Shown here in pieces: positions 8,316-17,465 of a stretch of DNA of 64,000 bases. Origin of the DNA: Antarcticimicrobium sediminis (GTDB taxonomy: Bacteria > Pseudomonadota > Alphaproteobacteria > Rhodobacterales > Rhodobacteraceae); NCBI RefSeq assembly GCF_004348975.1, contig NZ_SMFP01000010.1:62001-126000 (forward strand), read 5' to 3'. Made by a program: the position numbers and the translations under genes. The notes beneath the pieces are model-generated. The model saw nothing but the letters and a program-made list of their open reading frames with translations, had not been told where the DNA came from and made no database searches. How positions within the stretch are numbered: position 1 is the first letter of the stretch; the number at the start of each line of letters is the position of its first letter.

Positions 8316-8747
8316 TTACTTTTTCAGTGAATCGCGGATTTCCAACAGAACGTCCAGTTCCGACGGCCCTGCGGGGGCTTCTTCTGCCGGGACTTCTTTT
8401 CCGCCCGTCGCCGCTTCCTTTACCTTGTTGACGTAGCGCACCAACATGAAAACGACAAAGGCGATAATCAGGAAGTTGATGACGGCCATGACAAAGGCGC
8501 CATAGGCGAATACGGCGGCCCCGGCTTCGCGCGCGGCCTCAAGGCTGGCACCCGCAGCCACCTCGCCTGACAGCACGACATAAAGATTGGTGAAATCCAC
8601 CCCGCCAAGGAACAGCCCGACGATGGGATTGATCAGATCGCCGACCATGGATTTGACAATCGCCGTAAAGGCCGCGCCGATGATGATGCCGACGGCCATG
8701 TCCATGACATTGCCCTTGGCGATGAAGTCGCGAAATTCCTTAACCAT
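8316..8747 (-). CDS. mscL: large-conductance mechanosensitive channel MscL
   Basis: This 143-residue protein shows the canonical MscL layout. [20 protein letters not shown] leads into the first membrane helix ([22 protein letters not shown]), followed by a periplasmic loop, a second helix (about residues 80-103), and a charged C-terminal bundle ending in [15 protein letters not shown]. It forms a homopentameric emergency valve in the inner membrane. AAGGGGC lies upstream of the ATG. The terminator immediately downstream isolates it from mscS. Confidence 0.96.
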   Translation of the reverse strand: MVKEFRDFIAKGNVMDMAVGIIIGAAFTAIVKSMVGDLINPIVGLFLGGVDFTNLYVVLSGEVAAGASLEAAREAGAAVFAYGAFVMAVINFLIIAFVVFMLVRYVNKVKEAATGGKEVPAEEAPAGPSELDVLLEIRDSLKK

Positions 8748-8909
8748 GTCTTAGCCCCTTTAAAAACACCTGCGCGCATGCTGCGCGATGGGGTTAGACT
8801 ACCGCACCCGAGGCATTCTGTGAACGCCTGCTGTGTGAGGGCTTGGCCTCGGCCCTGTTCGCCCCCTGTGAAACCCGCTATGCGAGTGTCAGCACGAAAG
8901 GGAGCGCCC

Positions 8910-9608
8910 ATGTCCGATCTCACCGCCTTTCCGATCACCCGCAGATGGCCGCCGGTCAATCCGGATGTCATCCAGCTGTATTCCTTTCCGACGCCAAACG
9001 GGGTCAAGGCCTCGATCATGCTGGAAGAGACCGGGCTTGCCTATGAGGCGCACAAGGTCACGCTGTCGGACGCGGATGTGAAAAGCGCCGAGTTCCTCTC
9101 GCTCAACCCCAACAACAAGATCCCCGCCATCCTCGACCCGCATGGGCCGGACGGGGCCCCGATGGGGCTGTTCGAGAGCGGCGCGATCCTGATCTATCTG
9201 GCGGAAAAGACCGGCCTGTTTCTGGGCGACTCTGCGACCGGCAGGATGCAGATCCTGCAATGGCTGATGTGGCAGATGGGCGGGGTCGGCCCGATGTTCG
9301 GCCAGCTTGGATTTTTCCACGCCTTTGCCGGGGCCGAGATCGAAGATCCGCGCCCCCGCGACCGCTATATCGCCGAGACCCGGAGGTTGCTGGCGGTGTT
9401 GGAGACCCGGTTACAGGGGCGCGACTGGGTCTGTGACAGCTATTCCATCGCCGATATCGCCATTGCACCTTGGTTGCGCGTGCTGGAGCGCTACGAGGCG
9501 CGTGAAACGGTCGGCTGGGCCGGGTTCCCGCGCGTGGTGGCCTATCTCGACCGGTTTCTGGACCGGCCCGCAGTGCAAAAGGGGCTGGTGACGCCGCCGC
9601 GCGACTGA
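8910..9608 (+). CDS. glutathione S-transferase family protein (YfcG/YghU-like)
   Basis: This 232-residue protein has an N-terminal thioredoxin-like domain (VIQLYSFPTPNGVKASIMLEE; NPNNKIPAILDP; ESGAILIYLAEKTG) and an all-helical C-terminal domain (ADIAIAPWLRVLERYEARE). The TPNG/K segment and NPNNKIPA resemble nu-class enzymes such as E. coli YfcG, which use two glutathione molecules and act mainly as disulfide-bond reductases. The ATG at 8910 follows AAAGGGAG; in-frame sequence upstream of it has no conserved features. The gene stands alone. Confidence 0.88.
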   Translation: MSDLTAFPITRRWPPVNPDVIQLYSFPTPNGVKASIMLEETGLAYEAHKVTLSDADVKSAEFLSLNPNNKIPAILDPHGPDGAPMGLFESGAILIYLAEKTGLFLGDSATGRMQILQWLMWQMGGVGPMFGQLGFFHAFAGAEIEDPRPRDRYIAETRRLLAVLETRLQGRDWVCDSYSIADIAIAPWLRVLERYEARETVGWAGFPRVVAYLDRFLDRPAVQKGLVTPPRD

Positions 9609-9666
9609 CGACAAGCCCCAGACCTGCGTCATGCCCGTGGCCTGCGCCGCGCCCCAGACCTGCACC

Positions 9667-10116
9667 TCACCCCGGCAACGCGCCGGTCAGCACATAGCGC
9701 AGGATCTCCACCACCTGGCGCGGCTCTTCGGCGGTGGCGAGCGCGGCGGCGTGCACCTCTTTCAGCGCGTGCTGATGCTCTGGCGGGTTCAGCACGATGA
9801 TCGACTTGCCCAATGCGGCGGCATAGCCGGCGTCAAAGGCCGCGTTCCACTGTTTGTATTTGTCGCCAAAGCGAACGACGACCACATCGGCCTCTGCGAT
9901 TCCTTTGCGGGTGCGGATGGCATTCAGCTTAGCGCCCTTGTGATCGTGCCAGAATTTCTGTTCCTCGGCCCCGAGGATCGCCACACCGCAATCGTCGCTG
10001 GCGGCGTGATCGGTCACCGGGGCGCTGAAGACCACGTCGAGCCCCTTGGCCCCGCTGATGATCTGCTCGCGCCAGTCGGTGTGGATTTCGCCTGAAAGAT
10101 AAATGCTCAGGGTCAT
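9667..10116 (-). CDS. YtoQ family protein
   Basis: This 149-residue protein begins MTLSIYLSGEIHTDWREQI and carries DVVVVRFGDKYKQWNAAFDAGYAAALGK. This matches the YtoQ family, whose fold relates to nucleoside 2-deoxyribosyltransferases; no activity has been firmly established. AAGGAGAGGCCC lies directly before the ATG at 10116, which rules against the longer in-frame extension. It is monocistronic. Confidence 0.85.
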   Translation of the reverse strand: MTLSIYLSGEIHTDWREQIISGAKGLDVVFSAPVTDHAASDDCGVAILGAEEQKFWHDHKGAKLNAIRTRKGIAEADVVVVRFGDKYKQWNAAFDAGYAAALGKSIIVLNPPEHQHALKEVHAAALATAEEPRQVVEILRYVLTGALPG

Positions 10117-10228
10117 GGGCCTCTCCTTGGGGTCACTTTGACCCGTCATAGCGTGCCGGGGGGCGCAAGGCCACTTTCCCGCCCGCCGCCGGCAACAGAA
10201 ATGCAAAAAAGGGACGCAACTGCGCCCC

Positions 10229-10262
10229 TTCTTCTTGTTTTCAAATACTCCCCCCGGAGGGG
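10229..10262 (-). repeat. dispersed intergenic repeat, copy D
   Basis: Read on the minus strand this gives CCTCCGGGGGGAGTATTT, a short spacer and AAGAAGAAG, matching copies A and B with one substitution in the core. It sits just downstream of pheT. Confidence 0.7.
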
Positions 10263-10269
10263 GCCGGTG

Positions 10270-12666
10270 TCAGCCGCGCAGAACCCCGCCGGTCGCCTTG
10301 GCGACCTTCTCGACGATCTTCTTGCCGACGGCTTCGATCTCGGCCTCGGTCAGGGTCTTGTCGCGGGGCTGCAGCCGCACGCTCAGCGCCAGCGATTTCT
10401 TGCCCTCGCCGAGCGAGCCGCCGATGAATTCATCAAAGACGCGCACCTGTTCGATCAGCGCCTTGTCGGCCCCGCTGGCGGCGTTGACAAGCGTCAGCGC
10501 CTCGACCTCGGCATCGACGACAAAGGCAAAGTCGCGCTCGACCGCCTGCAGGTCGCGCAGCTCCAGCGCCGGGCGGGTGGCACCCGATTTGCGCGGCATC
10601 GGCACCTGATCCGGCCAGATCGTGAAGGCCATGACCGGGCCTTTCACATCCATCGCTTCCAGCACCTTGGGGTGCACCTCGCCAAAGACGCCCAGCACCT
10701 TTTTCGGCCCAAGGCAGATCTTGCCGTGCCGACCGGGATGCCACCAACCCTGCGCGCCGCGCAGGATCTGAACCTTGTCCGGGGCACCAATCGCCGCCAG
10801 CACCGCTTCGGCATCGGCCTTGGCGTCAAACACGTCCACCGGCCGGGTCGCGCCATGCACGTCCTTTGGTCCGGTTTGCCCGACCAGAAGACCAGAGATC
10901 AGGTTGTGTTGCTGTTCCGGCTCGCCCCCGTGAAAGGCCGGGCCGACCTCAAACAGCGCCTGAGACATGAACCCGCGCGTCTGATTGCGCGCTGCGGCCA
11001 GCAACAGCCCGGGCAGCAGCGCCGGGCGCATGTGGCTCATCTCGGTGCTGATCGGGTTTTCCAGCATCGTCGCATCATCGCCACCCCCGAACAGCGCCGC
11101 GCTGGCCTGATCGATGAAGGTATAGGTGATGCATTCGTTATAGCCCAAGGCGGCACAGGTGCGCCGCGCGGCCTGTTGCCGGCGTTGCTGCGGGGTCATC
11201 ACCGGTTTCGGCAGCCCTTCGGTAAGGCGCGGCAGCGGCCGCCCCTTGAGGCCGGTCAGCGAGGCGATGCGCGCCACTTCCTCGACCAGATCGGCCTCGC
11301 CCTGCACATCGGGGCGCCAGCTTGGCACATGGGCGATATTGCCCTCCAACCGGAACCCGAGCCGGGTCAGCGTCTGGCGCTGTTCGCTTTCGTGGATGTC
11401 CATCCCAACCAGCGAGCGCACCCGCGCCGGGTCCAGTTTGAACGCGCGGGCGTGATCCGGGATGGCGCCGGCGACCACGACTTCCGAGGCCTCGCCGCCG
11501 CAGAGATCAAGGATCATCTGCGTGGCCAGCTCCAGCCCTTCAAGCGTGAAGTCCGGGTCGATGCCGCGTTCAAAGCGATAGCGCGCGTCAGAGCTGATCT
11601 TGAGAGCACGTCCGGTCAGCGCGATCTGCACATGGTCCCAATAGGCGCTTTCGACAAAGACGTTCACCGTGTCTTCGGTGCAGCCGGTCGCCTCGCCCCC
11701 CATGATGCCCGCAATGCTTTCGGGGCCGGTGTCGTCCGAGATCACCATCATGCCAGCGCCGAGGGTATAGTCCTTGTCGTCCAGCGCCAGCAGGGTTTCG
11801 CCACCCGTGGCGCGGTGCACCCGCAGGTTGCCCGCCACCTTGTCGGCGTCGAACACGTGCAGCGGGCGATTGCGGTCAAAGGTGAAAAAGTTGGTGATGT
11901 CCACCAAAGCCGAGATCGGCCGCAGACCGATGGCGCGCAACTGGTCCTGCAGCCATTGCGGGCTGGGGCCGTTCTTGACGCCGCGGATCAGGCGACCGGC
12001 GAAAACCGGGCAGCCATCGCGCGTATCCTCGTCGATGGTGACGCTGATCGGGCAGGGGAAGGCCCCCGGCACTGGCGTGGTTTCGCGTGGCTTCAGCGTG
12101 CCCAGACCGCGCGCGGCCAGATCGCGGGCGATACCGCGAACCCCCAGGGCGTCTGGGCGGTTGGGGGTGATGGCAATCTCGATCACCGGATCGACCTTGG
12201 CCGGATTGTTCTGCGCCAGCCAGTCGACAAAGCGTTCGCCGACCTCGCCCGAGGGCAGTTCGATGATGCCGTCATGTTCGTCCGACAGCTCCAACTCGCG
12301 TTCCGAGGCCATCATGCCGTGGCTTTCCACGCCGCGGATCTTGCCCACGCTCAAGGTCACGTCGATGCCGGGCACGTAATCGCCGGGCTTGCACAGCACC
12401 ACGGTGATGCCTTCACGTGCGTTCGGGGCGCCGCAGACGATCTGCTTGTCGCCCTCGTCGGTCGCGACTGTGCAGACCCGCAGCCGGTCGGCATCGGGGT
12501 GCTGTTCGGCGTGGGTCACCTTGGCGAGGGTAAAGCTTTTCAACCGGTCGGCGGGGTTGGTGATTTCTTCGACCTCAAGCCCGAGATCGGTCAATGCCTC
12601 GGCGATTTCGTCCACCGTTGCGGTGGTGTCGAGGTGGTCTTTCAGCCAGGAAAGAGTGAATTTCAT
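10270..12666 (-). CDS. pheT: phenylalanine--tRNA ligase beta subunit
   Basis: This 798-residue subunit starts MKFTLSWLKDHLDTTATVDE. It has the tRNA-binding (EMAP-like) domain at about residues 40-148, with CGAPNAREG and SHGMMASERELELS, central B3/B4 and B5 domains, and the C-terminal ferredoxin-like anticodon-binding domain (from about 700, with AVERDFAFVVDAEVE and DKTLTEAEIEAVGKKI). With PheS it forms the alpha2-beta2 enzyme charging tRNA-Phe. Unusually, pheS is not immediately upstream: a YrhK-like gene lies between them. The dispersed repeat copy D follows the stop. Confidence 0.97.
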   Translation of the reverse strand: MKFTLSWLKDHLDTTATVDEIAEALTDLGLEVEEITNPADRLKSFTLAKVTHAEQHPDADRLRVCTVATDEGDKQIVCGAPNAREGITVVLCKPGDYVPGIDVTLSVGKIRGVESHGMMASERELELSDEHDGIIELPSGEVGERFVDWLAQNNPAKVDPVIEIAITPNRPDALGVRGIARDLAARGLGTLKPRETTPVPGAFPCPISVTIDEDTRDGCPVFAGRLIRGVKNGPSPQWLQDQLRAIGLRPISALVDITNFFTFDRNRPLHVFDADKVAGNLRVHRATGGETLLALDDKDYTLGAGMMVISDDTGPESIAGIMGGEATGCTEDTVNVFVESAYWDHVQIALTGRALKISSDARYRFERGIDPDFTLEGLELATQMILDLCGGEASEVVVAGAIPDHARAFKLDPARVRSLVGMDIHESEQRQTLTRLGFRLEGNIAHVPSWRPDVQGEADLVEEVARIASLTGLKGRPLPRLTEGLPKPVMTPQQRRQQAARRTCAALGYNECITYTFIDQASAALFGGGDDATMLENPISTEMSHMRPALLPGLLLAAARNQTRGFMSQALFEVGPAFHGGEPEQQHNLISGLLVGQTGPKDVHGATRPVDVFDAKADAEAVLAAIGAPDKVQILRGAQGWWHPGRHGKICLGPKKVLGVFGEVHPKVLEAMDVKGPVMAFTIWPDQVPMPRKSGATRPALELRDLQAVERDFAFVVDAEVEALTLVNAASGADKALIEQVRVFDEFIGGSLGEGKKSLALSVRLQPRDKTLTEAEIEAVGKKIVEKVAKATGGVLRG

Positions 12667-12774
12667 CAGTCCGCGCCCGTGGGTTATTTCTGGATCGCGC
12701 CGTGCTTATCCCATGTGGGCCGAGGGGGAAAGAGGCGCTGCCGCATTCCGACCCGGTCGGGGGGCATCTGGGCG

Positions 12775-13056
12775 CTAGTCTTTGGTGCGGCGGGCCAGCG
12801 ATTGCATCTCCCCCACGCGCCAGAGGTGCACCTCGCGCGCGAGCTTGAGCGTCGGCTTCAGGCAGAAGAACAGCGATCCGACGACGAAAAGCCAGGTCGC
12901 CTGATATTGGGTGTCGGTGGCAAAGAACAGGATCGAGCCGACCAGAAAACAGATCGCGGCGAGGAAATCGACGAAGGTGCGGGTGATTTCATAGGCCGCA
13001 AAAATGCGATCGGACTGCACGCTTTGCAGTCGGTTTTCTGAGGTGAAAAACAACAT
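12775..13056 (-). CDS. YrhK-like small membrane protein
   Basis: This 93-residue protein begins MLFFTSENRLQSVQSDRIF. It has two hydrophobic segments (about residues 27-45 and 52-68) around FATDTQYQATWLFVVGSLFF and ends in a basic LKPTLKLAREVHLWR stretch. This matches the YrhK domain, found in small membrane proteins of unknown function. The ATG at 13056 follows CCAAGGAGACCC; the longer in-frame extension lacks a binding site. It is inserted between pheS and pheT on the same strand. Confidence 0.75.
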   Translation of the reverse strand: MLFFTSENRLQSVQSDRIFAAYEITRTFVDFLAAICFLVGSILFFATDTQYQATWLFVVGSLFFCLKPTLKLAREVHLWRVGEMQSLARRTKD

Positions 13057-13186
13057 GGGGGTCTCCTTGGTCCGGGGTGATCTACAGGCTGGACCGGGGG
13101 AGGTGGGGGACGCAAGGTGCGCAATCTTGAATAGTCGAGAAGATCGCAGCGCCGGGTGCGAACCGGCAGGGGGAGGGAGCGCCATT

Positions 13187-13219
13187 GTGCCGGGCGCGGC
13201 TTGGCATGTTGCCCGGCAC
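13187..13219 (-). terminator. possible terminator hairpin after pheS
   Basis: GTGCCGGGC and GCCCGGCAC form a perfect 9-bp stem around a 15-nt loop, 36 bp after the pheS stop. No T tract follows, so termination is uncertain; if functional, it separates pheS from the YrhK gene and pheT. Confidence 0.4.
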
Positions 13220-13254
13220 GCTGTGCGCGCCGGGCAAGGAATGCGGTAGTGGCC

Positions 13255-14328
13255 TTAGCGCGACAACCCGCCATGCAGCGTCGGCACGTCCAGCGCGGCA
13301 AAGCCATAGTGGCGCAGCCAGCGCAGGTCGGAATCGAAGAAGGCGCGCAGATCGGGGATGCCGTATTTCAGCATTGCCAGCCGGTCGATGCCGATACCAA
13401 AGGCAAAGCCCTGATATTCATAGGGGTCGATGCCACCGGCCTCCAGCACCTTGGGGTGCACCATGCCAGAGCCCAGAACCTCCATCCAGCCGTCGCCTTC
13501 GCCGATCTTGAGCTGCCCATCCACCCAGGAACACTGGATATCCACCTCGGCCGAGGGTTCGGTGAAGGGGAAATGCGAGGCGCGAAACCGGGTCTTGATC
13601 CCGTCGATCTCGAAAAAGGCGGCAAAGAATTCCTCCAGCACCCATTTCAGGTTGGCCATCGAGATGTCTTTGTCGATCGCCAGCCCTTCGACCTGATGGA
13701 ACATCGGCGTGTGGGTCTGGTCATAATCGGCGCGGTAAACGCCACCGGGGCAGATGATGCGCAGCGGCGCGCCGGCCTTTTCCATGGTGCGGATCTGCAC
13801 CGGCGAGGTATGGGTGCGCAGCACATGCGGCGGGCGATCATCGCCCTCGGCACGGTGCATGTAAAACGTATCCATCTCGGCCCGCGCGGGGTGGTGGCCG
13901 GGAATGTTGAGCGCGTCGAAATTGTGCCAGTCGGTCTCGATCCGCGGCCCTTCGGCGACGGAAAAGCCCAACTCGGCAAAGATCGCGGTCACTTCCTCGG
14001 TGACTTGGCTGACCGGATGCAGCGTACCGCCGCGCCGCGGGCGACCCGGCAGGGTGACATCCAGCCATTCGCTGCGCAGCCGCTCATCCAGCGCCGCATC
14101 GGCCAGCGCCGCCTTTTTCGCCGCCAACGCGCTGTTGATCTCGTCCTTCAGCGCATTCAGCGCCGGTCCGGCGACCTGGCGCTGTTCCGGGGTCATCTTG
14201 CCCAGTTCGCGCATTTTCAGGCTGATTTCGCCCTTTTTCCCGACTGCGGCGACACGGATCGCCTCCAGCGCGGACTCGTCCGCCGCATCTGCGGTTTGCG
14301 TCAGATATTTTGCCTTAAGATCGTCCAT
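13255..14328 (-). CDS. pheS: phenylalanine--tRNA ligase alpha subunit
   Basis: This 357-residue class II aminoacyl-tRNA synthetase subunit has an N-terminal coiled coil (first 85 residues) and then the catalytic core. Motif 2 is seen as [13 protein letters not shown] and [22 protein letters not shown]. Motif 3 is [18 protein letters not shown] near the C-terminus. It activates phenylalanine together with PheT. The ATG at 14328 (MDDLKAKYL) is chosen over a GTG at 14352 because GGGGGA precedes it and the family normally starts so. Confidence 0.97.
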   Translation of the reverse strand: MDDLKAKYLTQTADAADESALEAIRVAAVGKKGEISLKMRELGKMTPEQRQVAGPALNALKDEINSALAAKKAALADAALDERLRSEWLDVTLPGRPRRGGTLHPVSQVTEEVTAIFAELGFSVAEGPRIETDWHNFDALNIPGHHPARAEMDTFYMHRAEGDDRPPHVLRTHTSPVQIRTMEKAGAPLRIICPGGVYRADYDQTHTPMFHQVEGLAIDKDISMANLKWVLEEFFAAFFEIDGIKTRFRASHFPFTEPSAEVDIQCSWVDGQLKIGEGDGWMEVLGSGMVHPKVLEAGGIDPYEYQGFAFGIGIDRLAMLKYGIPDLRAFFDSDLRWLRHYGFAALDVPTLHGGLSR

Positions 14329-14456
14329 GACGGTCCCCCGATACTTGGTCACGTCCTGCTAGCCTTGCCGCCCCCTGAATGCAAGCCGGGCAGACCGGAT
14401 GGACAGCCCACCCCGAGCGCCGCTAGGGTGCCGTCCTGCGGAGCGGGGAGGCTGGC

Positions 14457-15665
14457 ATGAGCATATCGGACTATGGCATCGGAACCAGCGCAGCCGAGCG
14501 GCGGCCGTGGCTGGTGCTGCTGGGGCTGGCGCTGGGGCTGTGCATCACCAACGGGTTCGCGCGCTTTGCCTATGGGCTGCTGCTGCCGGCGATGAAATCC
14601 GAACTGGGCTGGAGCTATGCGCAGGCCGGCTGGCTCAATACCGCGAACGCGCTGGGCTATCTGGTCGGTGCGGTGCTGACCATGGTGTTGATCGGCCGGA
14701 TCGGCCCGGCGCGTCTGTTCAGCTTTGGCATCGTGACCACCACGCTGGCGCTTTTGGTCACCGGATACGACCCGGCGCTGTGGTGGCAAACGCTTTGGCG
14801 GGTGCTGGCGGGGGTGTTCGGCGCGCTGTCGTTTTCCTCGGGCGGGGCGCTGGCGGCGCGGCTTTTTGTCGACAGCCCGCGCAAGAACGCTTTGGCGATC
14901 GCCTTCCTGTTCGGGTTTGGTGGCGGATCGGGGATCGTGCTGGCCGGGGGGGCGCTGCCGCTGATGTTGGAGTGGTATGGCCCCGCCTCGTGGCCGATGG
15001 GCTGGTATCTGGTCGGGGCCGCCTGCGTGGTGTTCGCCCCGCTCAGCCTGTGGGCCTCGGAAAGCCTGCGCCCGCCGGGGCAGGGGGCGCGCGTGCGTCC
15101 ACCCCGCCTGCCGCTGCTGCGCATGTTGCCAGAGATCGCGGGCTATGCCGCATTCGGGTTGGGCTATATCGTCTACATGACCTTCCTCAGTGCCTGGATG
15201 ACCGAACAGGGGGCGGGCGGCGGGCTGATTGCGTCGGTCTGGGTGCTGCTGGGCGTTTGCCTGTGCCTTTCGCCCTTTGTCTGGCGGCCGGTGTTCGCGC
15301 GCTTTGCCTCTGGCCTGCCGCTGGCGATGATCCTGGCCTGTATCGCCGTGGGGTCGGGGCTGGCGGTGATCTATCCCTCGGGGCCCGGGCTGGTGCTGTC
15401 GGCGGTGGTGTTCGGGCTGTCGGTGTTCATGGCGCCGGGGGCGGTGACCAATTTCACCCGTCACAATCTGCCGATGGAAAGCTGGGGCGCCGCGATCAGC
15501 CTTTATACCGTGGTCTTTGCCGTGTCGCAGACCATCGGCCCGGTGGCGGCGGGATGGCTTGGCGACCGGTCTGGCGATATCGGCAACGGGTTGCTGGCGG
15601 CGGCGGTGATCCTTGCGGCGGGTGCGCTTGTTGCGCTGCTGCAACGTCCGATCCCCGAGGGATAG
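14457..15665 (+). CDS. YbfB/YjiJ family MFS transporter
   Basis: This 402-residue integral membrane protein has about 12 hydrophobic segments. The N-terminal stretch TNGFARFAYGLLLPAMKSEL and the following AQAGWLNTANALGYLVGA are characteristic of the YbfB/YjiJ branch of the major facilitator superfamily, whose substrates are unknown. GGGGAGG precedes the ATG. It converges with ald across the hairpin at 15703-15730, and no neighbouring enzyme hints at a substrate. Confidence 0.85.
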   Translation: MSISDYGIGTSAAERRPWLVLLGLALGLCITNGFARFAYGLLLPAMKSELGWSYAQAGWLNTANALGYLVGAVLTMVLIGRIGPARLFSFGIVTTTLALLVTGYDPALWWQTLWRVLAGVFGALSFSSGGALAARLFVDSPRKNALAIAFLFGFGGGSGIVLAGGALPLMLEWYGPASWPMGWYLVGAACVVFAPLSLWASESLRPPGQGARVRPPRLPLLRMLPEIAGYAAFGLGYIVYMTFLSAWMTEQGAGGGLIASVWVLLGVCLCLSPFVWRPVFARFASGLPLAMILACIAVGSGLAVIYPSGPGLVLSAVVFGLSVFMAPGAVTNFTRHNLPMESWGAAISLYTVVFAVSQTIGPVAAGWLGDRSGDIGNGLLAAAVILAAGALVALLQRPIPEG

Positions 15666-15702
15666 GATCGAAACCTAATCCTTCGGGCCCGAGTATCTAG
15701 AG

Positions 15703-15730
15703 GCGCCGACCGGGAGATGCCGGTCGGCGC
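15703..15730. terminator. bidirectional hairpin between MFS gene and ald
   Basis: GCGCCGACCGG and CCGGTCGGCGC form an 11-bp perfect stem with a 6-nt loop between convergent stops. Neither side has a strong T tract, so the call rests on stem strength and position. Confidence 0.5.
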
Positions 15731-15741
15731 AAATCCAAGGC

Positions 15742-16860
15742 TCAGGCCGCCACGATGGCCTGCGGCGAGACGACATCGATCCCGAGCGCCTTGCCGACCG
15801 CAGCATAGGTCAGCTGACCCGCATGCACGTTCAGCCCGTTCAGCAGATTCGGATCGTCGAGGCAGGCCTGTTTCCAGCCCTTGTCCGCCAGTGCCAGCAT
15901 GAACGGCATGGTGGCATTGCCCAGGGCGATGGTCGAGGTGCGCGCCACCGCACCCGGCATGTTCGCGACGCAGTAATGGATGATCCCGTCCACCTCATAG
16001 ATCGGATCGGCGTGGGTGGTGGCCTTGGAGGTTTCAAAGCAACCGCCTTGGTCGATCGCCACATCGACCAGAACCGAGCCGGGCTGCATCAGCGCAAGCT
16101 GGTCACGGCGGATCAGCTGGGGCGCTGCCGCCCCCGGGATCAGGACGGCGCCAATCACCATGTCCATCCGCGCGATCAGCTCTTCCAGCGCGGCGGCATC
16201 GGAATATTGTGTGGTCAGGCGGCCCATGAACACGTCATCAAGATAGGACAGCCGCGGGATCGAGCGGTCGAGCACGGTGACATTGGCCCCCATGCCCACG
16301 GCAACCCGGGCGGCCGCCGTGCCGACGACGCCGCCGCCGATGATCGCCACGTTGGCCGGGCGCACACCGGGCACCCCGCCCATGAGCACGCCGCTGCCCC
16401 CGTTGGCCTTTTGCAGCGCCCAGGATCCGCTTTGCGGGGCCAGACGGCCGGCGACCTCGGACATCGGCGCCAGCAGCGGCAGCCCGCCACGGGCGTCGGT
16501 CACGGTTTCATAGGCGATTGCAGTGCAGCCCGAGGCAAGCAGATCGCGGGTCTGTTCCGGGTCCGGGGCCAGGTGCAGATAGGTGAACAGCAACTGCCCT
16601 TCGCGCAGCATCTTGCGCTCGCCCGGCTGCGGTTCTTTCACTTTGACGATCATGTCGGCGGCGGCAAAGATCTCTGCCGCGGTTTGCAGGATTGTCGCGC
16701 CGGCGGCCAGATAGGCGGCGTCGTCGAACCCGGCCCCGGTGCCTGCGCCGGTTTCGATCAACACCTCGTGGCCATGCGCCACTGCCTCGGTCGCGGCGTT
16801 GGGCGTTATGCCGACACGGAATTCCTGTGGCTTGATTTCTTTTGGGCAACCGATTTTCAT
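15742..16860 (-). CDS. ald: alanine dehydrogenase
   Basis: This 372-residue NAD-dependent enzyme interconverts L-alanine with pyruvate and ammonia. The active-site residues known from characterised enzymes fall at expected positions: R15 (EFRVGITP), K75 (VKVKEPQPGE) and H96 (TYLHLAPD). The Rossmann glycine motif (IGGGVVGTAAARVAVGMGA) and the conserved DVAIDQGG are also present. The start at 16860 (MKIGCPKEIKPQEFRVG) is where family members begin; a longer frame upstream runs through the operator region. It is divergent from an Lrp/AsnC gene that probably controls it in response to alanine. Confidence 0.96.
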   Translation of the reverse strand: MKIGCPKEIKPQEFRVGITPNAATEAVAHGHEVLIETGAGTGAGFDDAAYLAAGATILQTAAEIFAAADMIVKVKEPQPGERKMLREGQLLFTYLHLAPDPEQTRDLLASGCTAIAYETVTDARGGLPLLAPMSEVAGRLAPQSGSWALQKANGGSGVLMGGVPGVRPANVAIIGGGVVGTAAARVAVGMGANVTVLDRSIPRLSYLDDVFMGRLTTQYSDAAALEELIARMDMVIGAVLIPGAAAPQLIRRDQLALMQPGSVLVDVAIDQGGCFETSKATTHADPIYEVDGIIHYCVANMPGAVARTSTIALGNATMPFMLALADKGWKQACLDDPNLLNGLNVHAGQLTYAAVGKALGIDVVSPQAIVAA

Positions 16861-16918
16861 TGTGCGTCCTCCCCGGAGGCGTTGATTATGCCCTCCCAAA
16901 ATAAGCGAAATGCCGCAC

Positions 16919-16933
16919 AATTTCCTTGAAATT
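16919..16933. promoter_or_regulatory. candidate operator in the ald/Lrp intergenic region
   Basis: AATTTC-CTT-GAAATT is a perfect inverted repeat with 6-bp arms, in an AT-rich patch between the divergent genes. Lrp-family regulators bind such AT-rich palindromes near their own and target promoters. The assignment is by position and shape only. Confidence 0.45.
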
Positions 16934-16965
16934 ATGGCTCGCCAAATGGGGTAAATGTCGAATAG

Positions 16966-16975
16966 TCTTCGAAGA
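16966..16975. promoter_or_regulatory. second palindrome in the ald/Lrp intergenic region
   Basis: TCTTCGAAGA is a perfect 10-bp palindrome, centred 44-45 bp from the centre of the repeat at 16919-16933. Two spaced sites would suit an octameric Lrp-type regulator. This is inference. Confidence 0.35.
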
Positions 16976-17006
16976 TTGCTCCAATTTCCGCAAAAGGTGT
17001 GCTCGT

Positions 17007-17465
17007 ATGACGCTTGACGCAACGGATCGTAGGATTCTCGGCGCGCTCCAGAAACAGGGGCGAATGTCCAATTCGGACTTGTCGGAACAGGTGAACCTGT
17101 CGCCTTCGGCCTGCCATCGCCGGGTGCAGCGGCTGGAGAGCGAGGGCTATATCCGCGATTATGTTGCGCTTTTGGACGAGCGCAAGATGGGGGTGCCGAC
17201 CACGGTGTTTGTCGAGATCACGCTTCAGGCCCAGGCCGACGAGGTGCTTGATGCCTTTGAACGCGCGGTCGCGAGCATTCCATCGGTTCTGGAATGTCAC
17301 CTGATGGCGGGCACCGCCGATTACATCCTCAAGATCGTGGCCGAGGACACCGAGGATTTCGCGCGCATCCACCGCCAATATTTGTCGCGTCTGCCGCGGG
17401 TGGCGCAGATGCAGTCGAGTTTTGCCCTCCGCACGGTCTGTCGCACCACCGCTTTGCCGGTCTGA
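17007..17465 (+). CDS. Lrp/AsnC family transcriptional regulator (AldR-like)
   Basis: This 152-residue protein starts MTLDATDRRILGALQKQGRM. It has the AsnC-type helix-turn-helix (SNSDLSEQVNLSPSACHRRVQRLESEGYI, residues about 21-49) and the C-terminal RAM/ACT-like effector domain (residues 67-145, with LECHLMAGTADYILKIVAEDTEDF). Divergence from alanine dehydrogenase makes it the likely activator of ald (AldR or BkdR-like), with alanine as a plausible effector. The ATG at 17007 has a weak AAAGG upstream; frame continuation upstream enters the operator region. Confidence 0.93.
   Translation: MTLDATDRRILGALQKQGRMSNSDLSEQVNLSPSACHRRVQRLESEGYIRDYVALLDERKMGVPTTVFVEITLQAQADEVLDAFERAVASIPSVLECHLMAGTADYILKIVAEDTEDFARIHRQYLSRLPRVAQMQSSFALRTVCRTTALPV

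Noticed and set aside
10138-13041. 967-codon plus-strand open frame opposite pheT
   Set aside because: It is antisense to a clearly recognised gene. Long antisense frames are common at this GC content, and the translated product has no recognisable domain.
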